This document shows positions 1-7,059 of a DNA stretch of 10,610 nucleotides, piece by piece; within the stretch, counting starts at the first letter, position 1; each line of letters begins with the position of its first letter. The translations under genes were made by a program, and so were the position numbers. This DNA is from Fervidobacterium sp. (GTDB lineage Bacteria > Thermotogota > Thermotogae > Thermotogales > Fervidobacteriaceae): assembly GCA_003522805.1 (NCBI GenBank), contig DPIB01000197.1:1-10610 (forward strand), read 5' to 3'. The notes under the pieces were generated by a model. It was not told the DNA's origin, ran no database searches, and was given only the letters and a program-made list of their open reading frames with translations.

Positions 1-47
1 CCTGTCTCCGGCGTGAGAGGCCAGTCAAATTATATCATGATGGTGTT

Positions 48-156
48 TATCTCTTTGTTCATCAGTTTGTCTGGTTGTATATTAAATAAATAAAATCAAT
101 ATAATGCGATCATTTTATAGAGTGATCGATTGCCTTTGACATATCTCTTTGTTCAT
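48..156. repeat. 15-bp direct repeat pair upstream of the integrase
   Basis: The 15-mer TATCTCTTTGTTCAT occurs exactly at 48-62 and again at 142-156, with starts 94 bases apart. A match this long in about 200 bases is very unlikely by chance. Tyrosine recombinases commonly bind short direct repeats (arm-type sites) flanking the attachment core, so the pair may be integrase or excisionase arm sites of an attL-like region, or repeat copies left by an older insertion. No further copy was found in the rest of the window. What is seen is the repeat; the att-site role is inferred. Confidence 0.6.
75..128 (+). promoter_or_regulatory. Candidate integrase promoter with operator-like inverted repeat
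   Basis: A perfect TATAAT lies at 100-105. The best upstream -35-like element is TTGTAT at 75-80, but its 19-base spacing is long, so the -35 is weak. Directly downstream is an inverted repeat with CGATCA at 107-112 and TGATCG at 123-128, covering the expected transcription start near 112. A palindrome there is well placed for a repressor, possibly the integrase itself or the helix-turn-helix protein at 8795-9244. The leader to the chosen start at 217 would be about 100 bases. Confidence 0.4.
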
Positions 157-216
157 GTATATTCATCGCGACTGTTGGGAATACAGTTGGGAATGAAAAC
201 CAAGGAAGTGACCAGT

Positions 217-1383
217 ATGCCTCGTGTCAATCGAATAAAAACAGATTATCCCGGCGTCTATTATATCATGGGTGAAGGGGCAAGGGGGCCTGAGAGAATC
301 TACTACATCATGTATCGCCGGGATGGAAAGCTCATTGAAGAAAAAGCCGGTAGACAATTCCAAGACGATATGACTCCTGCAAAGGCCTCCGGGTTACGGG
401 CTCAACGAATCGATAAAAAGGATATCCCCAATAAGGAGAAGAGAGCACAGGAAAAAAAAGAGAAGGAAGCCCAAGCCGGGAAATGGACGTTCGATAAGCT
501 GTGGGGGCATTACCAAGAGAATAGGGGGGATGGTGTCAAAGGTCTTCAAACAGACATATACAGGTATGATAAGTTTCTCAAAACGCTACTCGGTAGCAAG
601 GAGCCGAAGAACGTCATCGACCTGGATATCAAACGCTTGAAGCATTCCGCATCAATGAAGAAGTCATCTCCACAGACTCAGAAGCACGTCTACAGCCTGC
701 TCATTCGCATATCGAACTACGGTATGAAGGAGAGTTTATGCCCGGGCTTATCCGTTAAGATCGAAAAGCCTGAAGTGTCGAATGAACGGGCTGAGAGCCT
801 GACTGCAGAGCAGATTAAACAAGTAGTCGAGGTGCTCAATGCGGATACAAATCCCATAGCCAAAGCGTTACTATTTGCCCTGTATACCGGGTGTCGGAAA
901 TCCGAAGTCCTGCGCTTGCCATGGTCAAATATCGATTTCGATAACAACAGGATTCTCATTACGCATAGGAAGGGCAGAAAGGGCGGTAAGTATGGGAAGG
1001 ATCTCAATATACATATGGCTCCTGCCGTAAGGGATCTCCTCTTTTCCATCCCGCGTACCGGTGACCTGGTTTTCGCAGGTGAGAAGGGAAGGGAACGGTC
1101 TCAAACAAGGCACGTTACAAAAAGAATGAAAAAAGCAGCCTCCCTGCCGGATGAATTCCGGCCATGGCACGGGTTAAGGCATAACTTCGCCTCGATGCTT
1201 GTATCACAAGGGGAATCCCTCTACATGGTGCAGTCGCTTTTGGGGCATAGTAATCCGAGTACAACAAAAAGATACAGCCACATGACGGAAAAAGCGCTCA
1301 ACCAGGCATCAGAGAAGGCGGCATCTCTTATTGATGAAGCTTCAAAGGCCAAACAGCAAGAATCAAAAAAACCTGAACAATAG
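217..1383 (+). CDS. int: Tyrosine recombinase / phage-type integrase
   Basis: Site-specific DNA recombinase that would integrate and excise the island through a covalent 3'-phosphotyrosine intermediate. Counting from the chosen ATG (388 residues), the pieces run in the usual order: a basic N-terminal arm-binding part, a lysine/glutamate-rich linker (about 65-88), a core-binding SAM-like domain (about 90-180) and a C-terminal catalytic domain. The catalytic set is complete: Arg227 in TGCRKSEVLRL, the HGLRH box with His318 and Arg321, His344 in LLGHSNPSTTKRY, and nucleophile Tyr353. The start at 217 is preferred because AAGGAAG lies 8 bases upstream. An in-frame TTG at 130 and an ATG at 193 are possible, but neither has a good ribosome-binding site. 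The length is normal, so the enzyme is probably functional. It reads inward from the left edge of the island, as expected for an integrase beside attL. Its base composition appears less A+T-rich than the operon that follows. Confidence 0.95.
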   Translation: MPRVNRIKTDYPGVYYIMGEGARGPERIYYIMYRRDGKLIEEKAGRQFQDDMTPAKASGLRAQRIDKKDIPNKEKRAQEKKEKEAQAGKWTFDKLWGHYQENRGDGVKGLQTDIYRYDKFLKTLLGSKEPKNVIDLDIKRLKHSASMKKSSPQTQKHVYSLLIRISNYGMKESLCPGLSVKIEKPEVSNERAESLTAEQIKQVVEVLNADTNPIAKALLFALYTGCRKSEVLRLPWSNIDFDNNRILITHRKGRKGGKYGKDLNIHMAPAVRDLLFSIPRTGDLVFAGEKGRERSQTRHVTKRMKKAASLPDEFRPWHGLRHNFASMLVSQGESLYMVQSLLGHSNPSTTKRYSHMTEKALNQASEKAASLIDEASKAKQQESKKPEQ

Positions 1384-1408
1384 ACAATATTCAAGACATT
1401 TATGTGTA

Positions 1409-1528
1409 TTACCAAGAGTTCAGCAATTCTTTGTATCGATGTGCATGCCGGGAAATATGGACATGGATAGACGACTTACTCATAAGTTCCGCAATGGCTT
1501 CTCGCGTGTATGCTCTGCATTCGAACAT
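1409..1528 (-). CDS. Possible 39-residue ORF convergent with the integrase
   Basis: An ATG at 1528-1526 opens 39 codons ending in TAA at 1411-1409, 25 bases beyond the integrase stop and on the opposite strand. The product has a helical look, with YTREAIAELM followed by a histidine-rich stretch and KELLNSW at the end, and might be a fragment of a helix-turn-helix protein. The nearest GGAG is about 13 bases upstream, too far for a convincing ribosome-binding site. I do not recognise a family. It may be a chance ORF or the tail of an older gene broken by island insertion. Confidence 0.15.
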   Translation of the reverse strand: MFECRAYTREAIAELMSKSSIHVHISRHAHRYKELLNSW

Positions 1529-1638
1529 GGATGTATATGAACTCCATGATGTATTCAAACCTCATCCTCGGCAGCGTGTACCTGACCGCAAGTAAAAATA
1601 ATCATTATTGGACCCATTCACAAAAACTCCTTAAAATA

Positions 1639-1667
1639 TTGAATTCTTACATTCCATTTTTTATAAT
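1639..1667 (+). promoter_or_regulatory. Sigma70-like promoter of the ParB-nuclease-SNF2-ParB operon
   Basis: TTGAAT at 1639-1644 and a perfect TATAAT at 1662-1667 are separated by 17 bases, the optimal spacing. Transcription would start near 1674, giving a leader of about 50 bases. A second TATAAT at 1696-1701 has no good -35. The GGAGGTGAT ribosome-binding site at 1717-1725 precedes the ATG at 1727. The leader shows no obvious riboswitch or attenuator. Confidence 0.6.
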
Positions 1668-1726
1668 ATAATGTTATTGTAATATTGACCGAATGTATAA
1701 TCGGTAGAGATTCCCTGGAGGTGATC

Positions 1727-2749
1727 ATGTCACAACAACCGATGGCAACCTTCGAACTATTACCTGTTGATAACATCACATTAGACCTTAAAAATCCTCG
1801 TATAGCTAAATGGTTAGAGATCTATGAGGGGACTCCAACTTCTGAGCAGATAGAACTGGCCTTGCGTTCAGGCGGGGGGCAAGATGACGTTGGGGGACCG
1901 AGTTATCAGAGCCTGAAACAGTCTATCCAGACAAATAAAGGGATTATCCATCCCATTATCGTCAATCGAGAAATAGATGGCAAACTGATAGTCATAGAAG
2001 GAAATACAAGGACACATATTTATCGAGAATTGAGAGCAAGTGACCCTCAGGGACCTTGGGATAAAATTCCTTCAATGGTTTATGATCGATTACCTTTGGA
2101 AACTGTTGATGCTATCCGCCTGCAGGCTCACCTTGTTGGAACTAGAGAATGGGATCCCTATTCAAAAGCAAAATATCTTAATTTTCTTCGAAATAATGAA
2201 CACTTGACCTTTTCACAGTTGGTCGATTTTTGTGGGGGGGATAAGCGCGAAGTTCAAAATTACATAGAAGCTTACAATGATATGGAAGAACACTACAGAC
2301 CAATATTGGATAGCGACCAAGATTTTGACCCCTCGCGTTTTTCTGCGTTTATAGAACTTCAACGTCCTCGTGTTACAGAAGCACTTCTTATGGCAGGATT
2401 TGCCAAGATAGATTTCGCTGAATGGGTTCATACCCAAAAACTGTACCCTTTGGCTACTGTAAGAAAATTACCTCAGATAATGCAAAACGAAAGAGCCAAG
2501 ACCATCTTTCTAAAATCAGGAGCTCAAGAAGCTATTAAGGTTTTAGATATTCCCACTCCTGCATCTGCTTTGCAAGATGCCCCGTTAGAGCAACTTGCGC
2601 GTGAACTGTGTAAGCGTATCAGTACTATCCAGTATAGTGACCTTCAAAAACTGCGAAGCTTAAAAGAAACACCTGATATAGCCGTCATATGCGACGCCAA
2701 GGATGCCTTAAATGACCTCTGCCAAGATATTGGCTTTGACATGGAATAA
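1727..2749 (+). CDS. ParB/sulfiredoxin-fold domain protein (first copy)
   Basis: A 340-residue protein with a ParB N-terminal (ParB/Srx fold) domain followed by a helix-turn-helix region. Seen in order: an NPRI motif at 23-26; an SLKQSIQTNKGIIHPIIV segment at about 62-79, the usual helix-strand of the fold; the signature EGNTR at 91-95, which matches the G-[NE]-x-R nucleotide-binding loop; and a HLVGTREWDPYSKAKYL segment at about 135-151 corresponding to the second ParB box. A helical DNA-binding region follows at about 160-186. Family members bind CTP or ATP and act as DNA clamps, and some related domains have nuclease or kinase-like activity. No ParA partner is present, so plasmid-style partition is unlikely. 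The ATG at 1727 is chosen for its GGAGG five bases upstream; an in-frame TTG at 1685 lacks one. It is the first gene of the operon, with only 2 bases before the next gene. A run of seven G at 2234-2240 lies in frame. It is a distant paralog of the fourth gene. Confidence 0.85.
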   Translation: MSQQPMATFELLPVDNITLDLKNPRIAKWLEIYEGTPTSEQIELALRSGGGQDDVGGPSYQSLKQSIQTNKGIIHPIIVNREIDGKLIVIEGNTRTHIYRELRASDPQGPWDKIPSMVYDRLPLETVDAIRLQAHLVGTREWDPYSKAKYLNFLRNNEHLTFSQLVDFCGGDKREVQNYIEAYNDMEEHYRPILDSDQDFDPSRFSAFIELQRPRVTEALLMAGFAKIDFAEWVHTQKLYPLATVRKLPQIMQNERAKTIFLKSGAQEAIKVLDIPTPASALQDAPLEQLARELCKRISTIQYSDLQKLRSLKETPDIAVICDAKDALNDLCQDIGFDME

Positions 2750-2751
2750 AA

Positions 2752-3165
2752 ATGGGAGAATCATACGGCCATATCCAACTCGTTGAAGGTTTAGTTACTT
2801 GGATAGCAAAAAACTATTTAAACGGGGATATTGGATATTTATTGATAGACCATCCGAAGTCTATAGCATGCAACAAACCACCCAAGATTTATGGCTATGT
2901 TCCTGATGTATTCACAGCTGGTGCACCAAGTAACCGAACCATTGTTGGCGAAGCAAAGACCTCTCGTGACGTTGAACGGCCACATTCTACAGCACAAATC
3001 AAAGCATTTCTCCAATACTGTTCCACTCATGAAAACGCTATTTTTGTGTTTGCTGTTCCTTGGCAGATGTCCAGATTTGCTAAAAATCTGCTCAAGAAGC
3101 TTCAAAAACAGACCAATACATCAATGGTTACAACCAAAGTGATTGAAGGACTTCAAGCTAGATAA
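2752..3165 (+). CDS. Small PD-(D/E)XK nuclease-like protein
   Basis: A 137-residue single-domain protein with the layout of the restriction-endonuclease-like fold: a helix carrying Glu12 (QLVEGLVTW), then PD at 51-52 (YVPDVFTA), then a strand with the E-x-K motif at Glu67-Ala68-Lys69 (IVGEAKTS), then a helix with Gln82 and Tyr89 (AQIKAFLQYC) that resembles the QxxxY-type motif of RecB-like members. These residues would bind Mg2+ and cut DNA. The family includes restriction enzymes, Holliday junction resolvases and VRR-NUC proteins. The protein has no DNA-recognition domain, so it probably depends on its operon partners for targeting. It is likely translated by coupling to the upstream gene (2-base gap). 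The SNF2 gene follows after 20 bases. The fold call is good; the exact subfamily and activity are unproven. Confidence 0.75.
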   Translation: MGESYGHIQLVEGLVTWIAKNYLNGDIGYLLIDHPKSIACNKPPKIYGYVPDVFTAGAPSNRTIVGEAKTSRDVERPHSTAQIKAFLQYCSTHENAIFVFAVPWQMSRFAKNLLKKLQKQTNTSMVTTKVIEGLQAR

Positions 3166-3185
3166 ACGAAGGAAAATTAGTAGTT

Positions 3186-4661
3186 ATGGCTAAAATTAAA
3201 TTAAGAAAAGAGCCACGACTTGATGTAAAATATCAGGCTTTTTCATATCAAGCTGAAGCTGTCAAAACCATAAAAGACCTTGATTATGCAGCTATTTTTC
3301 ATGAACAAGGTCTTGGAAAATCAAAAATCGCTATAGATCTCATGCTGTATTGGCTTGAAACGAAAAAAATCGATACTGTTTTGTTTGTTGTCAAAAAAGG
3401 CTTGGTAAGGAACTGGGAGCGAGAATTAGCAACTCACACCTTTATCAAGCCAAAAATCATTACACAAAATCAAAGAGCTAACTACTATGCCTTCAACGCT
3501 CCTTCACGCCTCATGATCACTCATTTCGAAGTTCTTATCAGTGAGTTTGAACGTTTTAAGCTGTTTCTTAAAGCTCGAGATGTTGCTGTTATAGTTGATG
3601 AATCAGCAAAAATAAAAAATCCAGACTCGACATTAACAAAAGTATTTTTTGCATTAGCCCCCCTTTTTAAAAAACGTATCATAATGACCGGTACTCCAGT
3701 AGCCAATCGTCCTTATGATATCTGGGCTCAGATTTGGTTTTTAGATCAAGGTGAAAGTCTCGGTAATGACTTCAACAAGTTCAAGTGTGACGCAGACCTC
3801 TCCAATGATCTGGCTGATAATCAAAAAATGAGAGAGGAATTCGAAGATACAGTCGAATCAATTTTTCATCGTATTGCGCATTTTTCTGTCAGAGAAATAA
3901 AAAACAGTGGGATCATTGAATTACCTCAGAAGGTGATAAAGACAGTACAGGTGGATTGGGAAAAAAATCAGTATAATCTTTATCGTCTAGTCAAAGAAGA
4001 AATGCGGGCAGCAGTTATTCAGGAAGGTATACCTACAGAAGATAACGCAGAACCTGTCTTAAAAAGACTTCTTAGGCTTGTTCAGATCGCTTCTAACCCC
4101 CGACTAGTCGATGAGAGTTATCACTCATCACCAGGAAAATTGGAGATATTGGAGGATATCGTTTCTGATATCTGCCGGAAAGGTGAAAAGTGTATTGTAT
4201 GGAGCTCCTTCACGCAAAATGTTGATTGGCTATCGAATCATTTAAGCACATTTGGTAGCTGCAGTGTCCATGGGAAACACAATATTGATAGGCGAAACAA
4301 GGCCATTGATCAATTTCTTAACGACCCTGAAGTCCATGTATTCGTTGCAACACCACAATCAGCTAAAGAAGGACTTACCTTAACAGTCTCTAATCACGTC
4401 ATCTTTTATGACAGAACATTTAGTTTAGATGATTATCTGCAGTCACAAGACAGAATTCACCGAATATCTCAGAAGAAAACTTGCTATGTGTACAATCTGA
4501 CAATGATTAACTCCATAGACGAGTGGATTGACGTCCTGCTTAAAACTAAACAACTAGCTGCTCAACTGGCACAAGGTGACATTTCACTTGAATTTTATCG
4601 GAGCCAGATATCGTATGATTTTGGAGCAATTATTAGAAACATTCTGGGTATTTGCAAATAA
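3186..4661 (+). CDS. SNF2-family DEAD/DEAH-box ATPase (DNA translocase)
   Basis: A compact 491-residue superfamily 2 ATPase consisting almost only of the two RecA-like lobes. Visible motifs: Walker A HEQGLGKSK at 39-47 (Lys45); motif II DESA at 138-141, followed by KIKNP; motif III TGTP at 168-171; motif IV-like IVWSSF at 337-342; motif V ATPQSAKEGLTL at 388-399; and motif VI QSQDRIHRISQKK at 419-431, the SNF2-type arginine-finger motif. All catalytic residues are present, so ATP-driven movement on double-stranded DNA or remodelling of DNA-protein complexes is expected; strand unwinding is not typical of the family. There are no accessory domains, which makes it resemble short phage and defence-island SNF2 proteins more than Rad54 or RapA. 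The ATG at 3186 has GAAGGA about 11 bases upstream. It sits between the nuclease gene and the second ParB gene, so it may feed DNA to the nuclease. Confidence 0.93.
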   Translation: MAKIKLRKEPRLDVKYQAFSYQAEAVKTIKDLDYAAIFHEQGLGKSKIAIDLMLYWLETKKIDTVLFVVKKGLVRNWERELATHTFIKPKIITQNQRANYYAFNAPSRLMITHFEVLISEFERFKLFLKARDVAVIVDESAKIKNPDSTLTKVFFALAPLFKKRIIMTGTPVANRPYDIWAQIWFLDQGESLGNDFNKFKCDADLSNDLADNQKMREEFEDTVESIFHRIAHFSVREIKNSGIIELPQKVIKTVQVDWEKNQYNLYRLVKEEMRAAVIQEGIPTEDNAEPVLKRLLRLVQIASNPRLVDESYHSSPGKLEILEDIVSDICRKGEKCIVWSSFTQNVDWLSNHLSTFGSCSVHGKHNIDRRNKAIDQFLNDPEVHVFVATPQSAKEGLTLTVSNHVIFYDRTFSLDDYLQSQDRIHRISQKKTCYVYNLTMINSIDEWIDVLLKTKQLAAQLAQGDISLEFYRSQISYDFGAIIRNILGICK

Positions 4662-4679
4662 TTTGGAGGAGAGGTTATA

Positions 4680-5690
4680 ATGCCGAATTCGCCAACAGAA
4701 AAACAAACTATTACACTGTTGGGGCAAGAGGTTCCAGTTCGCTCATGCCGTATGCATCAAGCCGACCTGAAGTTTTATCCCGAGAATCCACGTATTTATT
4801 CAATCGTTCATGGAAGTACTGAAGCTCTGAACCAGCAGGAAATCGAGAATCGTCTAAAAAAATTTGAACATGTTAAAAAATTAGTCCAGTCAATAAAATC
4901 TCATGGCGGGCTTATTAACCCTTTGATTGTAAGAGACGGTGACAATGTGGTGCTTGAAGGGAACAGCCGTTTGGCTGCCTATAGAATATTGGCACATAGT
5001 GACCCTATCAAATGGGGGCATGTTAAATGTGTTTTACTTCCATCAGATATACAGGATGATTTAGTCTTTGCCCTTCTTGGCCAATACCACATCATTGGAC
5101 AAAAAAATTGGGCCCCTTTCGAGCAGGCAGGGTATTTATGGCGTCGGTGCAATCAACATGGCATCCCCGCGGATAAAATAGGCAAGGAAATGGGTATAGG
5201 AGTCAAAACAATCAAACATCTCGTAAATATCTACCAATTCATGGTAGATCACCATGAAGAAGACCCTGAACGTTGGAGCTATTATGAAGAATATTTGCGA
5301 CCCAGGAAAGTTCAAAAGCAGCGGGAAGAACATCCGGAACTTGATAAAATTGTTGTAGCTAAAATTAAATCGGGCGAAATTCCTAAGGCTGTTGATGTTC
5401 GCGATAAGGTTGTCAAAGTAATCGCTTCTGGGGGAAAGACTCTTAGAAAATTCATAGACAAAAAGGAATCACTTGAGGAATGCTACGAGTCAGCCGTAGC
5501 ATCTGGTGCAAATAACCTTGTATTAAAAAAGATCGAAAAATTTAAAGAAATGATATTAGACCCAGATATGAAGGATGATATCTTGGAAATGCCAGGCAAT
5601 CAGCAAAAAAAATGCAGGTACGCTCTATTAAAGATTAATAAATCAATTGAGCAAATATTGAAAAAGTTAGACAATTTAATAGGTCCCTGA
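4680..5690 (+). CDS. ParB/sulfiredoxin-fold domain protein (second copy)
   Basis: A 336-residue relative of the operon's first gene. It shows the same order of elements: NPRIY at 36-40, the LVQSIKSHGGLINPLIV segment at about 68-84, the EGNSR loop at 93-97, then HIIGQKNWAPFEQAGYL at about 137-153, where His, Gly, Trp, Pro and Ala match the first copy. A helix-turn-helix, GIPADKIGKEMGIGVKTIKHL, follows at about 161-181. The last 130 residues are lysine-rich, helical and possibly coiled-coil. The family binds CTP or ATP and DNA. A strong GGAGGAGAGG ribosome-binding site precedes the ATG, 18 bases after the SNF2 stop. It ends the operon and faces the GHKL ATPase gene across 31 bases. Two divergent ParB-like proteins in one operon suggest different roles, perhaps a heteromer, rather than recent duplication. 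Confidence 0.85.
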   Translation: MPNSPTEKQTITLLGQEVPVRSCRMHQADLKFYPENPRIYSIVHGSTEALNQQEIENRLKKFEHVKKLVQSIKSHGGLINPLIVRDGDNVVLEGNSRLAAYRILAHSDPIKWGHVKCVLLPSDIQDDLVFALLGQYHIIGQKNWAPFEQAGYLWRRCNQHGIPADKIGKEMGIGVKTIKHLVNIYQFMVDHHEEDPERWSYYEEYLRPRKVQKQREEHPELDKIVVAKIKSGEIPKAVDVRDKVVKVIASGGKTLRKFIDKKESLEECYESAVASGANNLVLKKIEKFKEMILDPDMKDDILEMPGNQQKKCRYALLKINKSIEQILKKLDNLIGP

Positions 5691-5721
5691 TTGGCCTATG
5701 ATGTATTAATAATTAAGAATA

Positions 5722-7059
5722 TTAAGTACTTATTCGAGATAAAATATCTCGTATTTTGTGGCAGTCTTTGCACTCGATTTTTAAGATATTAATTAATTGG
5801 TCATTTTTTGGGTCTTGTACTACACATTGGTTGATTGGTTCAGTGTTCTTGCTAATTATACTACTACAGCCTCGGTCCCCGCACTGTTTGTCTTTATATT
5901 TCTCAGTGCTAGAAACAAGTCTTGATCGATGTCGAATCTCTTTTGATAGGGGTAACCCAATTCTTCTTTCTACAGCATTAAAAAAAAGAGTTTTGGTTTC
6001 GTTATCAACAAAGTCATCCCTTCTACTATTTGGGATAAGATCTGGACATTCAATATGTATTTCCCCAATACAGTAGGAATTGAACCTCGCTTCTCGGAAA
6101 CATCTATCGAGTAAGTGAGCATCGCCAAGTAGAATGTTTCCAATTCTTACCCTGATACCTGATGAATGATCACCCTTGGTGATGCCTCCTGAAAGCTCTC
6201 TACGATTTCCTAGCCAGCAGTAGGCAATTGAGTTATCATCAATTTTTATATCAAAGCACTCGACTTTATCGATCAGGTCATATCCCTTTTTTGTGAGCCT
6301 AACCTTATCTTGATAAGGTTTAAACACTGTATCGCCATTCAGGATAATATTGTACCGCCCATACCTTCGAAGATTATTCCCAAGATAAGAATCAATCTCT
6401 TTATGATAAGAAAAAACTTGTGGGTTGAAAGGGACTGGTGCCACCTGACTTAAATATTCTCTGACTCTTGCTATATCAAGAATTAGATTCCTGAAACTAC
6501 TAACTCCTTCGAGCTTAACCTCAAAATAACTATCACCAGTTTTCTTACTATTTATCCTCTCATACTTCGTCACCTCTTGGAATACCTCGTTCAATGAAAG
6601 GGATTTTTTTTTGGAATCTGACAGTAGTTGTCTCAACTTCTTGCAATTCCACTCTTGAATAGACTCGAAATTATCACAGCTTGCTTTCGTCCTGAAGATG
6701 GCTTTATCACTGAATGCAATACCACCAAGACGTCCAATTCCACGAAAACCTCTCGCATCAGTACCTGTTTTGTTACTGCTGCCGATGCTACTTAATATAC
6801 TCTCAGCAATACTACCTGGGATCCCAACCCCGCCATCACGTATAGTAACAGACTGCTCATGTGGGTCTAAATATATCTCAACTCTTAGGGCATCTGAGTC
6901 TTGGATATCCTTATGAAGGTCTAGGGAATCAACGGCATTCTGGATATATTCACGATATATTGACAGGGGGTCGTTATACATACCTGCGGTCAAAGTCTCC
7001 AACAAGAACATCCCTGCCTTAAATGATGAACTATGCATTCCATTTAAGGTATTAATCAT
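5722..7059 (-). CDS. GHKL/Hsp90-type ATPase with C-terminal cysteine pairs
   Basis: A 445-residue ATPase of the GHKL superfamily (Hsp90, MutL, gyrase B, MORC-like). From the chosen ATG: the N box REYIQNAVDS with catalytic Glu37 and Mg-binding Asn41; the G1 box DGGVGIP at 75-81; and the ATP-lid G2 box RGFRGIGRLGG at 103-113. A second domain follows at about 190-355, ending in the conserved-looking CPDLIPNSRRDDF. The C-terminus adds CGDRGC (Cys393, Cys398) and CKDC (Cys430, Cys433), spaced like a possible zinc site. Such proteins dimerise on ATP binding and clamp clients or DNA. The ATG at 7059 is preferred over 7083 because GGGGGA lies 6 bases upstream; it also overlaps the end of the radical SAM gene by 8 bases (ATGATTAA), implying translational coupling. 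Prokaryotic MutL/MORC-like GHKL proteins are known from restriction-modification neighbourhoods. The client here is unknown. Confidence 0.88.
   Translation of the reverse strand: MINTLNGMHSSSFKAGMFLLETLTAGMYNDPLSIYREYIQNAVDSLDLHKDIQDSDALRVEIYLDPHEQSVTIRDGGVGIPGSIAESILSSIGSSNKTGTDARGFRGIGRLGGIAFSDKAIFRTKASCDNFESIQEWNCKKLRQLLSDSKKKSLSLNEVFQEVTKYERINSKKTGDSYFEVKLEGVSSFRNLILDIARVREYLSQVAPVPFNPQVFSYHKEIDSYLGNNLRRYGRYNIILNGDTVFKPYQDKVRLTKKGYDLIDKVECFDIKIDDNSIAYCWLGNRRELSGGITKGDHSSGIRVRIGNILLGDAHLLDRCFREARFNSYCIGEIHIECPDLIPNSRRDDFVDNETKTLFFNAVERRIGLPLSKEIRHRSRLVSSTEKYKDKQCGDRGCSSIISKNTEPINQCVVQDPKNDQLINILKIECKDCHKIRDILSRIST
5735..5757 (+). terminator. Candidate terminator for the plus-strand operon
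   Basis: CGAGATA at 5735-5741 and TATCTCG at 5745-5751 form a 7-bp stem with a three-A loop, followed by TATTTT. This is a modest intrinsic terminator for transcripts from the four-gene operon. The stem is A+T-rich and lies within the last codons of the convergent GHKL gene, so it would serve the plus strand only; the minus-strand side has no T-run. Confidence 0.35.

Larger units (their letters stand above)
1384..1684. other. Spacer between integrase and the four-gene operon
   Basis: About 300 bases hold no convincing gene on the plus strand. Apart from the weak minus-strand ORF, there is a small palindrome, AATAAT-C-ATTATT, at 1597-1609, upstream of the operon promoter, which could be an operator. 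No clear hairpin plus T-run terminator follows the integrase. The 3' part (from about 1590) becomes strongly A+T-rich and carries the promoter described separately. Confidence 0.4.

Noticed and set aside
1..16. Possible 3' end of a tRNA gene as integration site
   Set aside because: The first bases could be read as the end of a T-arm plus acceptor stem, but only about 16 bases are present, no CCA follows, and the rest lies outside the window.
717..1170. Minus-strand ORFs inside the integrase
   Set aside because: They are antisense to the complete catalytic domain of the integrase and have no motif or ribosome-binding site of their own.
1727..5690. Plasmid-type ParABS partition locus
   Set aside because: There are two ParB-fold genes but no ParA/Walker-type partner and no cluster of parS-like repeats, and a nuclease and SNF2 gene lie between them.
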